A DNA stretch of 64,000 bases from Adhaeribacter aquaticus DSM 16391 (lineage in GTDB: Bacteria; Bacteroidota; Bacteroidia; Cytophagales; Hymenobacteraceae). The DNA is taken from positions 496,001 to 560,000 of the forward strand of contig NZ_KI421517.1 of NCBI RefSeq assembly GCF_000473365.1, given 5' to 3'. Position 1 is the stretch's first letter. The number at the start of each line of letters is the position of its first letter. The position numbers and the translations under genes are program-made. Positions 1 through 8,079 of this stretch are shown piece by piece. The notes under the pieces are model-generated. The model worked only from the letters and a program-made list of their open reading frames with translations. It ran no database searches and was not told where the DNA came from.

Positions 1-1699
1 TGGGAGTGGCTGTTGATGCCATCCATCGGTAAGTACCATCTTTTCCCTGAATACGATAGTCTTGCTGAAAAATCGTTTGATTTTTGAGTGCCTGTAAATA
101 ATCTTTTTTGGCAACTAACAAATCATCCGGATGAATTACCTTCTGATAACCATTTCCGGTGGCTTCTTCTAACGTTTGGCCGGTAAATGTAGTCCATTGC
201 TTGTTTACATAAATACACTGCGAGTTGGTATCGCTGATCCAAATCATTACCGGGGCACTATCGGCCATGGTCTGGAAACGGCTTTCACTTTCCAGAAAAG
301 CCATTTGGGTTTTTCGTTCTTCGGTAATATCCCGGACCTCTACTACTGTAGCTACAGGAGTGCCCGATTCAAATATAGGACGAGCCGCACAGGTAACCTG
401 AAAAAGAGAACCATCCTTACGAATAAATACATCTTCATGAGCTCTTACATCATTATTGGTTGGCAAAGCCCGGTCAATCGGACATTCTTCCATTGGATAA
501 AATGACCCATCAGCCCGACGATGATGGATCATATAATGCAGGGGCTTTTGCCGTATTTCCTCAAAAGTAAAGCCTGTCATTTCTGCTGCTGCCGGATTCA
601 TAAAGGTGCAGTATCCTTGGGCATCCATCATAAAAAGAGCAGAAGTGGCATTATTGGTAATGGTTTGCCGTAAGCGGTTAGACCGTCTTAGTTTAGAAAC
701 GGACCACACCGCAAAAAACAAAAGGAAACTAATAGATGTACCACCTCCCAAAAGCAAATTTGCTAAATTGTATTCGCCTGCATTAAAATTAGGTAAGCTC
801 CTGTACCGGATGCTCCAGGTTCGGTTTAGTACTTGCAACGGCTCTACCTGGTGATAAGCAGCTTCCTCATCAGATATATCCCCGGTTTCTGTATGTTTAT
901 CATAGAGCAGGTTCTCAGGAGTTAAGGAGGTGCCATCATAAATATCTATATCTACAGTACTATAGTTCCGGAAAAACATAACATCCATTAGATTCCGGGC
1001 TCGAAACGGGAAATATACATAGCCAATTAGTAATTCCCGCCTTTCGGCTATGGTTGCTGGCAAGGCGGTTCCTTTATATACCGGCATATAAATCAGAAAA
1101 GCTGGCTCCTGTTTATTATACCCCGACTGAACTAAAGATACCCGACCGGTAATGGCAGGTTTCCCGGTATCGCGGGCTAGTTCCATGGCTTTTCTACGCG
1201 TAGGATCGCTAAACATGTCGTATCCAAATGCCAGCAGGTTGTTCCCTGTAAATGGTTCTATGTAAAGAATTGAAGTATAAACAGAACGTGGACCAACCGG
1301 CGTAACCGTGTAATCCGGAAAACCTTCTGCCTTAATATCCTGGATGTGTTTTTCTAAATCAGCGGGTTTAATCACCTTGGAAAAACCAATACCCTGCAGT
1401 CCTGGAAAAATTTTCTGTAGCTCTACCGAATTTACATAATCGCGCCAATTTTCCCGGCTTACACTATCAGAGGCTAAAAAGAGCCCTTTTCCGCCTTTCA
1501 GAATCTGAATATGGTTATTTATTCGTCTAACTAATACTTCTTTTGTTTGACGAATAACATTAGCAAAAACTACCTCATTATGCTTCCGGGCCTTTTCTTT
1601 TAAGTAGAAATAACCAAATACTGTAATACACATACAGGCAACGAAAACAACTAAAGCTGTAAATTGTGCCCGTAAAAACTGCCCTATTTTTTTAAACAT
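1..1699 (-). CDS. CHASE-PAS-PAS membrane sensor protein, partial (probable histidine kinase)
   Basis: The ATG is at 1697-1699 and the frame stays open to the left edge, so only the first 566 residues are present. A membrane segment at about residues 8-31 is followed by an extracytoplasmic region with CHASE-domain features, including the stretch GFPDYTVTP, up to about residue 310. A second membrane segment lies near 315-340. Two PAS domains follow, at roughly 350-470 (ending VVEVRDITEERK, a typical PAC ending) and from 475 to the edge (MIWISDTNSQCIYVN, then IHPDDL). CHASE domains sense small extracellular ligands, and CHASE-PAS proteins usually end in a histidine kinase, so a kinase is likely beyond the edge. 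A diguanylate cyclase output cannot be excluded because the effector domain is not in the window. Confidence 0.85.
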   Translation of the reverse strand, partial: MFKKIGQFLRAQFTALVVFVACMCITVFGYFYLKEKARKHNEVVFANVIRQTKEVLVRRINNHIQILKGGKGLFLASDSVSRENWRDYVNSVELQKIFPGLQGIGFSKVIKPADLEKHIQDIKAEGFPDYTVTPVGPRSVYTSILYIEPFTGNNLLAFGYDMFSDPTRRKAMELARDTGKPAITGRVSLVQSGYNKQEPAFLIYMPVYKGTALPATIAERRELLIGYVYFPFRARNLMDVMFFRNYSTVDIDIYDGTSLTPENLLYDKHTETGDISDEEAAYHQVEPLQVLNRTWSIRYRSLPNFNAGEYNLANLLLGGGTSISFLLFFAVWSVSKLRRSNRLRQTITNNATSALFMMDAQGYCTFMNPAAAEMTGFTFEEIRQKPLHYMIHHRRADGSFYPMEECPIDRALPTNNDVRAHEDVFIRKDGSLFQVTCAARPIFESGTPVATVVEVRDITEERKTQMAFLESESRFQTMADSAPVMIWISDTNSQCIYVNKQWTTFTGQTLEEATGNGYQKVIHPDDLLVAKKDYLQALKNQTIFQQDYRIQGKDGTYRWMASTATP

Positions 1700-1800
1700 G
1701 AATAATTAAAAACCGGAGGTAGAATTATTTTATATACTAACACCTACAAGAATACAACAATATAATTATTAAATCAGCTTTCAAAATAGCTCTAAATTTA

Positions 1801-1846
1801 GCTTATCCTTTCATTGAAAAATTCGACGGGATTTTTCAGGATAAGC
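1801..1846. other. Two-part inverted repeat upstream of the CHASE sensor gene
   Basis: The outer arms are GCTTATCC (1801-1808) and GGATAAGC (1839-1846). The inner arms are TGAAAAAT (1815-1822) and ATTTTTCA (1831-1838), separated by TCGACGGG; a six-base bulge TTTCAT lies on the left side. It sits about 100 bases upstream of the minus-strand sensor gene, so it could be a 5' leader structure or an operator. No U-run follows on either side, which argues against a simple terminator. The rest of 1700-1983 is AT-rich with no gene seen. Confidence 0.4.
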
Positions 1847-1982
1847 AGAAAAAACTATTTCTCCAATCAATATAATAATATAATTCTTTTAGGTAAAAAT
1901 AAGCTTTAACACAAAGAAGCGGAGGAAACGATAACCACTGATAAAAGAAATTTATTTTTTAACTAAGGTACCTATAAATATG

Positions 1983-2019
1983 CAAATGCCGCTGAAATAG
2001 TTTAATTCAGCGGCATTTG
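1983..2019 (-). terminator. Hairpin terminator of the 183-aa membrane protein gene
   Basis: Perfect 14-bp stem, CAAATGCCGCTGAA (1983-1996) with its complement at 2006-2019, around a nine-base loop. It lies 24 bases beyond the stop of the minus-strand gene ending at 2043. Confidence 0.75.
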
Positions 2020-2042
2020 TCCTTATTACTAATACCAGTAGC

Positions 2043-2594
2043 TTATACTACCGCTACATCATCTTCGTCTAATTCTTCAACACTGGGTTTTTCAAACAAA
2101 ACCCGCGATAAAGTGGCAGCAGCCAAGCCACCCAAAAAATATAAGGCTACGGTCATTGCTTTCGTTTGGGGAGTGCGCCCACTGGGTTCCGTTCCCAAGC
2201 CCATTGGCCCTGGGAGAGCAACCCCTCCAACACCAGCCGCTAAACCCAGAGCAGCTCCGCGCCACCAGGCCTTCCGGCCCGTACCAGTCAGGCTATAATA
2301 CAAAGAGTTCGAAATAATATCACCTAGTATAGAATACCTAAAAAGAGTTTCCTCGGCCGGTGGCCGCTCATTGAATTTGTACATTCCTCTGGCAATGGCT
2401 CGCATACCTAATACATCCATCCGGGGAGCATAAGGCACTAACCGTCGGGCTGCTTCATGAACTAAGGTTAATGTTACCGCACCGGTAATGCCACTAGCCA
2501 ATGCTACCAAAGGCCTTTTTAATAATGCAGTTGAAGGTTTTTTCATAATCATTTTCAAATTAGGTGGTATCGTAACGCTGGAAGATTTAACCAT
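2043..2594 (-). CDS. Hypothetical membrane protein (183 aa)
   Basis: I do not recognise this family. The protein has a hydrophobic stretch near residues 30-48 (LVALASGITGAVTLTLVHEAA), a glycine/alanine-rich hydrophobic stretch near 112-132 and another near 146-162 (VALYFLGGLAAATLSRVLF), and a strongly acidic tail (VEELDEDDVAVV). This suggests an inner-membrane protein with about three helices. Internal methionines at residues 15 and 17 are possible alternative starts. It lies 29 bases downstream of the YetF-like gene on the same strand and may be co-transcribed with it. A hairpin terminator follows the stop. Confidence 0.7.
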   Translation of the reverse strand: MVKSSSVTIPPNLKMIMKKPSTALLKRPLVALASGITGAVTLTLVHEAARRLVPYAPRMDVLGMRAIARGMYKFNERPPAEETLFRYSILGDIISNSLYYSLTGTGRKAWWRGAALGLAAGVGGVALPGPMGLGTEPSGRTPQTKAMTVALYFLGGLAAATLSRVLFEKPSVEELDEDDVAVV

Positions 2595-2623
2595 AAATAT
2601 TAAACTTCTATTATATACGGAAA

Positions 2624-3115
2624 TTACTTCTTTGTGATTACACTAATATTTCCACTCCGTTCCAAAAAAGCAGCTTCAACATCTTCTACTTTAAGAGTAC
2701 TTCCATTAGTTCGCATTGCTTCATTCAAATCATTTGCGGTTATGTGGTGTTTATTCATTTCATCCTGGAGCATCCTCCCATTTTTTATTAATTGAAATTC
2801 GTGCCCTTTTACTAAATAGCCAAACTTACTATGGCAAGATAATTTGGCCAGTAGCCAATGCAAAAAGACCAACAGCGCACTTGTAATAAATACTGGAAAA
2901 AAGGGAGCATTTGCCGTAATCGCTCTGCTTATATTAGAACCCAGGATAATTCCCAACACAACATCCAGGGCAGTGCTTTTGCCAAAAATACGTTTATCGC
3001 CAGCCCGAATTATTATTAAAGCAAAAATAAATCCTAATACCCCTCTGATACACATTTGCCACCAGGTGATGGCATCCGAATCCGGACCAATAAATTCACG
3101 AATATACATTTCCAT
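2624..3115 (-). CDS. YetF/DUF421-family membrane protein
   Basis: 163 residues, close to the short form of the DUF421 (YetF-like) family. The first half has membrane helices around residues 22-40, 50-65 and 72-90. It carries the family signature RAGDKRIFGKSTALDVVLGI followed by LGSNISRAI, and the C-terminal cytoplasmic part begins near FGYLVKGHEFQLIKNGRMLQ. The family is found next to stress and sporulation genes in other bacteria; its biochemical role is unknown. Two nearby methionines (residues 1 and 3) make the exact start uncertain by two codons. It probably forms a short transcription unit with the 183-aa membrane protein downstream. Confidence 0.88.
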   Translation of the reverse strand: MEMYIREFIGPDSDAITWWQMCIRGVLGFIFALIIIRAGDKRIFGKSTALDVVLGIILGSNISRAITANAPFFPVFITSALLVFLHWLLAKLSCHSKFGYLVKGHEFQLIKNGRMLQDEMNKHHITANDLNEAMRTNGSTLKVEDVEAAFLERSGNISVITKK

Positions 3116-3243
3116 AACCTTCAGCTCCTTTTATCCTTTTTTACAATGTCCAGTCAAAACGTGCTGAATAATTTAAAGGTTATTAAAGATTGGAATTTTA
3201 TGCTTAAAGGTCATCTATGAGATTGAAACAAGTTTATTAAGAT

Positions 3244-3301
3244 ATTACTTGAAAAGTAAAAAGCCGGTAATTTCTTACCGGCTTTTTACTTTTCAAGTAA
3301 T
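3244..3301. terminator. Very long perfect hairpin terminator (27-bp stem)
   Basis: The arms at 3244-3270 and 3275-3301 are exact complements over 27 bases around the loop TTTC. The core is AAAAAGCCGGTAA/TTACCGGCTTTTT, so T-runs exist on both strands. It starts only eight bases after the end of the minus-strand gene at 3310. Confidence 0.85.
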
Positions 3302-3309
3302 ATAGCTAT

Positions 3310-3594
3310 CTATTCTGTTTCACGGGCTGCATGCGCCGCATTCATTTTAAAATTATTTTTTGATCTGCTGGATAAGTACCAGGCTCCGGCAGCTATTATA
3401 GCTCCACCCAATACTTTCTGTGTGGTACTCATGCTTTTCACTGTATCAGCAGCAGTAGTGCCATATTGTTTTAAAGAATCTGGTACTTTGTTCATATCCA
3501 CATTCTCAAACCAAGAGGTTGCTTTGCCCATGAAACCATTAGTACCAGTTTGACCTTGAGCTGTGTTATTTGTTGAATTTTCCATAGTTTTCAA
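3310..3594 (-). CDS. Small single-helix membrane protein (94 aa), paralogue of the gene at 16235
   Basis: Unnamed family. Residues 1-30 are polar and rich in N, T, Q and G. A conserved-looking central block follows (DMNKVPDSLKQYGTTAADTV), then one membrane helix near residues 61-77 (VLGGAIIAAGAWYLSSR) and a short charged tail. The block K-PD-L---G plus T-TQ-VL--A--A-A recurs in the 86-aa protein at 16235-16495, so the two appear to be distant paralogues. No partner is obvious from the neighbours. A 27-bp hairpin terminator follows immediately. Confidence 0.75.
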   Translation of the reverse strand: MKTMENSTNNTAQGQTGTNGFMGKATSWFENVDMNKVPDSLKQYGTTAADTVKSMSTTQKVLGGAIIAAGAWYLSSRSKNNFKMNAAHAARETE

Positions 3595-3847
3595 ATTAAG
3601 TTTAATAAAATCCCTTTTATTTCCTATTAATCTTTTAGGATAGAAGCCTACAACTATACCTTCATAATATTAAATCGGTTATTTTATTATCGTGAAAACT
3701 GCTGAAGGGTTTCGTATTAGATAAAGTTTATTTTGCTATATCTTAATATTTAGTATTTTTTCAACAAGAGAAAAAAATTTACTTGGTAGCTGATAAATTT
3801 TATATTTCCTTCTCCGAATTTTAAGTACCTTGGCTTCTAGGTTTAAT

Positions 3848-4609
3848 ATGCCTGTTTTCTGTCTTTTAGCTATGATGAGTTACGCTGACTTTATTAATAA
3901 AATTTCTTTTCGGTTTTTGCAACCACAAACCAAACAACCAATTGGCCTTGGCACACTAAAGCGTACTTTACCCAAAGCCGGTATTTCCTTAGATGTACTT
4001 AATACCGTTTTGCCGGAGCAGGACGCAGAAATGAAAGACCGGTTAAAAGAGGTTTGTAAAGTACCTCGTATGTCTACGTTTGCCGTAGGCGCCATGATTA
4101 ATAAAGCCGTTTCTCAGCTAAAGCCAAATGAGGTTTTCGTAAATGTGGGCGTTTGGAATGGATTCACATTTTTATCCGGAGTAGCGCATAATCCTGATAA
4201 AATATGCATTGGGGTAGATAATTTCTCGCAATTTGGTGGCCCCCGCGAAGCATTTTTAAAACGCTTTAACAGGTTGAAAAGTGCAAACCACTCTTTTTAC
4301 GACATGGATTACCAGGAGTACTTTGCGCGCATACATCAGACCAAAATAGGATTTTATATTTATGATGGCGGCCATTCTTACCAGGATCAGCTAAAAGGGC
4401 TGCAGGTAGCTGAGCCTTATTTTACAGATAACTGTCTTGTATTAGTAGACGATACCAATTGGGATGATCCGCGGCAGGCTACTTTGGACTTTATGAAAAA
4501 TAGTAAGCACGAGTACAAACTATTATTAGATGTAAAAACTTTCCGTAATGGGCACATAACTTATCACAATGGTGTCATGATTTTTCAGCGGGTACCATTA
4601 AATTCTTAG
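3848..4609 (+). CDS. Class I SAM-methyltransferase-like protein (cephalosporin-hydroxylase-like fold)
   Basis: About 253 residues if started at the ATG at 3848; ATGs at 3872 and 3875 are equally plausible. The Rossmann-type signature NEVFVNVGVWNGFTFLSG, then ICIGVDNFSQFGGPR, then GFYIYDGGHSYQDQLKG and CLVLVDDTNWDDPRQ resembles the Methyltransf_24/class I methyltransferase family that acts on small molecules or glycans. The D-GGHSY motif is typical of the family's metal or substrate site. The substrate is unknown. The gene stands alone, with an imperfect -7 box (TACCTTGG, 3826-3833) just upstream. Nothing more than the fold class should be concluded. Confidence 0.75.
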   Translation: MPVFCLLAMMSYADFINKISFRFLQPQTKQPIGLGTLKRTLPKAGISLDVLNTVLPEQDAEMKDRLKEVCKVPRMSTFAVGAMINKAVSQLKPNEVFVNVGVWNGFTFLSGVAHNPDKICIGVDNFSQFGGPREAFLKRFNRLKSANHSFYDMDYQEYFARIHQTKIGFYIYDGGHSYQDQLKGLQVAEPYFTDNCLVLVDDTNWDDPRQATLDFMKNSKHEYKLLLDVKTFRNGHITYHNGVMIFQRVPLNS

Positions 4610-4803
4610 TACAATTATATATCTTTTTCTACTTTCCCCGTTAAATACACAACTTAGAAATATTGCAAATCTGATTAACAATATTTCACGTAAGTACATC
4701 CATTAGGCGAACAGCCTGCAGTATTATTACCTATATGTTTGTTGCATAGGGGCTTTGGTGCCAAACGGCATTGTAGTATAAGCCTGTTTATCCTTAATCT
4801 TTA

Positions 4804-5241
4804 ATGAATGAAAACATGGCAAATTACCAATATTCCATTGACTTACCCATGCCTTCACCCGATTTATCGGCCGACGAGGTAATTCAGTTAGTAATAGAGT
4901 CTCTGCAACAAAACGATGCAGCTGATATTGGCATTGAGGTCGCTTTTAATTTTGCCTCACCTGGTAACAAATTAGCTACCGGACCTTTGAATAATTTTAA
5001 GCAGTTAGTCAGAGAGCCATTGTTTCAGCCCATGCTAAATTTTTGCACCTATAAATGTAGCGAATTAATTACCGATGGGGAGCGAGCGCAACAGATAATT
5101 GTGGTACAGGAAGAGGATGGAACGGATGCAGGCTTTTTGTTTAGTTTATCTAAACAAGACGACGCCCCATACCGAGAATGCTGGATGACGGATAGTGTTA
5201 CCCGGGTAAAACCAGAATTGTATGGTGTTGAAGTGAAATAG
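4804..5241 (+). CDS. DUF4864-like hypothetical protein (145 aa)
   Basis: A soluble 145-residue protein without a signal peptide. The motif FASPGNKLATGPLNNFKQLV and the later GTDAGFLFSLSKQDDAP with CWMTDSVTRV resemble proteins annotated as DUF4864, a family of NTF2-like size. This assignment is from memory of the motif pattern and is tentative. No catalytic residues can be assigned. It is a single-gene unit ending at a strong hairpin, convergent with the DUF3616 gene. The 194 bases upstream hold no gene; a second ATG at residue 5 is possible. Confidence 0.6.
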   Translation: MNENMANYQYSIDLPMPSPDLSADEVIQLVIESLQQNDAADIGIEVAFNFASPGNKLATGPLNNFKQLVREPLFQPMLNFCTYKCSELITDGERAQQIIVVQEEDGTDAGFLFSLSKQDDAPYRECWMTDSVTRVKPELYGVEVK

Positions 5242-5242
5242 A

Positions 5243-5277
5243 GTTAAGTAAGGATATAAAACGTATCCTTACTTAAC
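5243..5277. terminator. Bidirectional hairpin terminator between convergent genes
   Basis: Perfect 14-bp stem GTTAAGTAAGGATA (5243-5256) with its complement at 5264-5277, loop of seven bases, then a T-run (AATTTTTAT) for the plus strand. It serves the 145-aa gene and possibly the DUF3616 gene from the other side. Confidence 0.75.
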
Positions 5278-5291
5278 AATTTTTATAGGAC

Positions 5292-6380
5292 TTAGCTGAT
5301 GGCAAACAAATCGGCCACAACACATTTATCATCCGGTTTGCGGTTATCCGTCGGCGAATCAAAAACAACCAGAACAGTGTTTTCATCCATCAAAGCCATT
5401 CCCTCTGCTTTGTCCTGACCAGACGTCTCGCCAAAACCATGCGGAACATCAAATAAACGCTGCAATTCTTTCCGGTGCACAATACTTTCTTCCTCTTTTT
5501 TTAAGGCATAAGGCCATCGGTAAACAGCAATAGTACCATCCAAGTCCATGGAAGGCCCCGCTAAAATAAGTAAATCATCGCCTGAAACTCGCAGCTCCCG
5601 AACGCCCATTCCTTCTAAATGCAGGAAGTGTTTCTTATATAATTTACCGCAATGGTCTGGTTTCAGCCGGAAAGTATCCGCTCCTATATCTTTTACATTT
5701 ATTTCTAAAACAGAAGCCCAGCCCCTTAAAACTGGTCCCCGAATACCTAGAAAAATTTTATCTCCACTTATGGCTAAGCCCTCTATATCAAACCCATTAT
5801 CTTTACCCGGAATGCGCATAAAGTCTTTAAAATGAATATCATCACGCATAACATCCAGCAATTCATTACTTTTGGCATCACCTAATAATTGAGCTGCGGT
5901 TAACAACTTTTTTGGATTATTGGGATCAGGGCAGGATTTATAAAGCTTGTACTCCCCGGTATTTTTATCAGCCACTAAAGGAATACGAGCTAATAGGTAA
6001 CGGTTTGGATCTTCTTTTAACTTAGCTAATCTTTTAATTTGTTTGGCTGGCGGATCTGTTTTACGGGGTTTTTTACGAGCCAAACTATGTGACCCTACCA
6101 ACCACAAGTAATTTCCGTTATGCCCTAAACCTTCAATATCTATTTCGCAATCAGCTCCGCCCGGTAAACTTAAAAATTTATTCAGCTCGTAAGATTCGTG
6201 TTCGCTATAAGTATTTTCGGAAGTTAACTTCAGGCGTTCCAAGCTACTCCGCTCATCACAACTTACCCATAAATAATTGCCCGTCCGAAAGGCTGCCGAT
6301 AAGCCATCGCGAACATGTTTGCCATCACCATTAAAGCTTTTAGTATTATCAAATTCCAGAACAACTTTACCTTTTTCCAT
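5292..6380 (-). CDS. DUF3616 domain-containing protein
   Basis: 362 residues without signal peptide or membrane helix. It carries the DUF3616 hallmarks: LWVSCDERSSLERL near the N-terminus, then FDIEGLAISGDKIFLGIRGP, HLEGMGVRELRVSGDDLLIL, and a C-terminal stretch AEGMALMDENTVLVVFDSP. The repeating pattern 'E-G-L/M-A ... D/N ... I/L-L-I' suggests a beta-propeller that displays acidic EG loops. The function of the family is unknown. The gene stands alone on the minus strand. A 13-base palindrome (TAACGTAACGTTA, 6438-6450) lies about 58 bases upstream of its start and could be an operator. Confidence 0.88.
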   Translation of the reverse strand: MEKGKVVLEFDNTKSFNGDGKHVRDGLSAAFRTGNYLWVSCDERSSLERLKLTSENTYSEHESYELNKFLSLPGGADCEIDIEGLGHNGNYLWLVGSHSLARKKPRKTDPPAKQIKRLAKLKEDPNRYLLARIPLVADKNTGEYKLYKSCPDPNNPKKLLTAAQLLGDAKSNELLDVMRDDIHFKDFMRIPGKDNGFDIEGLAISGDKIFLGIRGPVLRGWASVLEINVKDIGADTFRLKPDHCGKLYKKHFLHLEGMGVRELRVSGDDLLILAGPSMDLDGTIAVYRWPYALKKEEESIVHRKELQRLFDVPHGFGETSGQDKAEGMALMDENTVLVVFDSPTDNRKPDDKCVVADLFAIS

Positions 6381-6437
6381 GCTTTTTATACTTTTTAATC
6401 AACCCACGCCCTATATAAGGTGGAGGAAATATTAGTT

Positions 6438-6450
6438 TAACGTAACGTTA
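6438..6450. promoter_or_regulatory. Short palindrome upstream of the DUF3616 gene
   Basis: TAACGT-A-ACGTTA is a 13-base palindrome about 58 bases upstream of the minus-strand DUF3616 start, in the right place for an operator. A palindrome this short can occur by chance in AT-rich DNA. Confidence 0.25.
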
Positions 6451-6486
6451 TTGTTTTAGATAAAACGTACAAGACGACTAGCCCAT

Positions 6487-6529
6487 CCTAAACATGAAAG
6501 CCAGCTAATAGCTGGCTTTCATGTTTAGG
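6487..6529 (-). terminator. Terminator of lpdA (20-bp stem)
   Basis: Perfect 20-bp stem at 6487-6506 and 6510-6529 with a three-base loop, core AAAGCCAGCT/AGCTGGCTTT. It lies 37 bases beyond the lpdA stop. Confidence 0.8.
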
Positions 6530-6565
6530 TAATAAAAATCAGGAGCTCTAATCAGAACTCTATAA

Positions 6566-7969
6566 TTAAATATGGATAGCTCTGTTTTCAGAAGCTGCTA
6601 AACACGCTTCTTTCATAGCCTCGGTATAGGTTGGGTGGGCATGGCTCATGCGAGCAATATCTTCGGCAGATGCCCGGAATTCCATTGCCACTACTGCTTC
6701 AGCAATCATATCCGCCGCACGTGGTCCAATCATATGCACACCCAGGATCTCATCAGTAGCTTTATCCGCAATTACTTTTACAAAACCATCAGTATCCATT
6801 GAGGCTTTAGCACGACCAGAAGCTTTGAATGGGAAAGAACCTGTTTTATAAGCACGGCCTTGTTCTTTTAATTGCTCTTCGGTAAAACCGACACCCGCAA
6901 CTTCCGGCCAAGTATATACTACGCCTGGTATCAGGTTATAATTAATATGTGGTTTCTGACCTACTATTTGTTCAGCAACTAACACCCCCTCTTCTTCGGC
7001 TTTGTGCGCTAACATTGCGCCCCGTACCACATCGCCAATAGCATAGATGCCAGGAACATTGGTTTCTAAAAGGTCATTAACAGCTATTATGCCGCGTTCG
7101 CCCATTTGTACACCTGCATTTTCTAAGCCTAAGCCTTCTGTATAAGGTTTACGTCCAATAGAAACCAAGCAATAATCACCGTCAAATGTAACTTCTTCGC
7201 CTTTTGGGTTCTGAGCCGTAACTTTTACACCTTCGCCAGTATTGGTAGCACCTGTAACTTTGTGCTGGAAGAAGAACTCGAAGCCTAATGTTTTCTTTAG
7301 TACCCGCTGTAATTCTTTACCTAATGCACGGTCCATGGTTGGAATAATAGAATCCATAAACTCTACCACCGATACCTTAGCCCCTAAACGGGCATAAACC
7401 GAACCTAATTCTAAACCGATTACCCCACCACCAATAATAATTAAATGCTTTGGAATTTCCTTCAGATTTAAAGCCTCGGTAGAGGTAATTATGCGCGTTT
7501 TATCTACCGGTAAAAAAGGCAAAATGGTAGGTTTAGAACCAGTTGCAATAATAGTTTTATCTGTTTCAATTTCCTGCGCATTACCGTCGGTACCCGTAAC
7601 TTTTATTTTGTTTTTGGAAACGAATGAGCCTAATCCATAATACGTATCAACTTTATTCTTCTTCATCAGGAACGCAATACCATCGTTATTAGACTTAATA
7701 ACTTCGCTTTTGCGTTTGATCATCTGCTCCATATTAGCCTTTAAGTTATCCAACTCAATGCCGTGGGTTGTGAAGGTATGAGCAGCATTATGGAAATGCT
7801 CAGAAGAATCTAATAATGCTTTAGACGGAATACAGCCTACGTTTAAGCAAGTACCACCCAATACATTATATTTCTCGATAATAGCGGTTTTCAGGCCAAG
7901 CTGGGCACAACGAATAGCCGCTACATAACCACCCGGTCCGGAACCAATTACAGTTACATCGTATTTCAT
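6566..7969 (-). CDS. lpdA: Dihydrolipoyl dehydrogenase (E3)
   Basis: This 467-residue flavoprotein reoxidises dihydrolipoyl groups of 2-oxoacid dehydrogenase complexes with NAD+. The N-terminal FAD site GSGPGGYVAAIR is followed by the redox-active disulfide in GGTCLNVGCIPSK (about C41 and C46). The NAD-binding stretch IIIGGGVIGLELGSVYARLG is at about 177-197. The C-terminal interface motif HAHPTYTEAM supplies the His-Glu active-site pair. Length and motifs are standard. It is the third minus-strand gene after the E1 and E2 genes, so it most likely serves 2-oxoglutarate dehydrogenase. A hairpin between E2 and E3 suggests that E3 expression is partly separate, which would fit an E3 shared with other complexes. 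Confidence 0.97.
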   Translation of the reverse strand: MKYDVTVIGSGPGGYVAAIRCAQLGLKTAIIEKYNVLGGTCLNVGCIPSKALLDSSEHFHNAAHTFTTHGIELDNLKANMEQMIKRKSEVIKSNNDGIAFLMKKNKVDTYYGLGSFVSKNKIKVTGTDGNAQEIETDKTIIATGSKPTILPFLPVDKTRIITSTEALNLKEIPKHLIIIGGGVIGLELGSVYARLGAKVSVVEFMDSIIPTMDRALGKELQRVLKKTLGFEFFFQHKVTGATNTGEGVKVTAQNPKGEEVTFDGDYCLVSIGRKPYTEGLGLENAGVQMGERGIIAVNDLLETNVPGIYAIGDVVRGAMLAHKAEEEGVLVAEQIVGQKPHINYNLIPGVVYTWPEVAGVGFTEEQLKEQGRAYKTGSFPFKASGRAKASMDTDGFVKVIADKATDEILGVHMIGPRAADMIAEAVVAMEFRASAEDIARMSHAHPTYTEAMKEACLAASENRAIHI

Positions 7970-8030
7970 TTGTTTTTCATTTTAGGCTTTGGAAATTACC
8001 CCAAGCCGATTTTATCTTTTGTATAAAAAC

Positions 8031-8064
8031 AAAGGAGGGAAAATAATAAAATCCTCCCTCCTTC
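8031..8064 (-). terminator. Intra-cluster hairpin between odhB and lpdA
   Basis: Stem AAGGAGGGA (8032-8040) with TCCCTCCTT (8055-8063). On the minus strand the hairpin is followed by TTTGTTTTT, so it looks like a terminator, possibly partial, within the E1-E2-E3 cluster. Confidence 0.6.
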
Positions 8065-8079
8065 TTCAAATTTTAAAAA

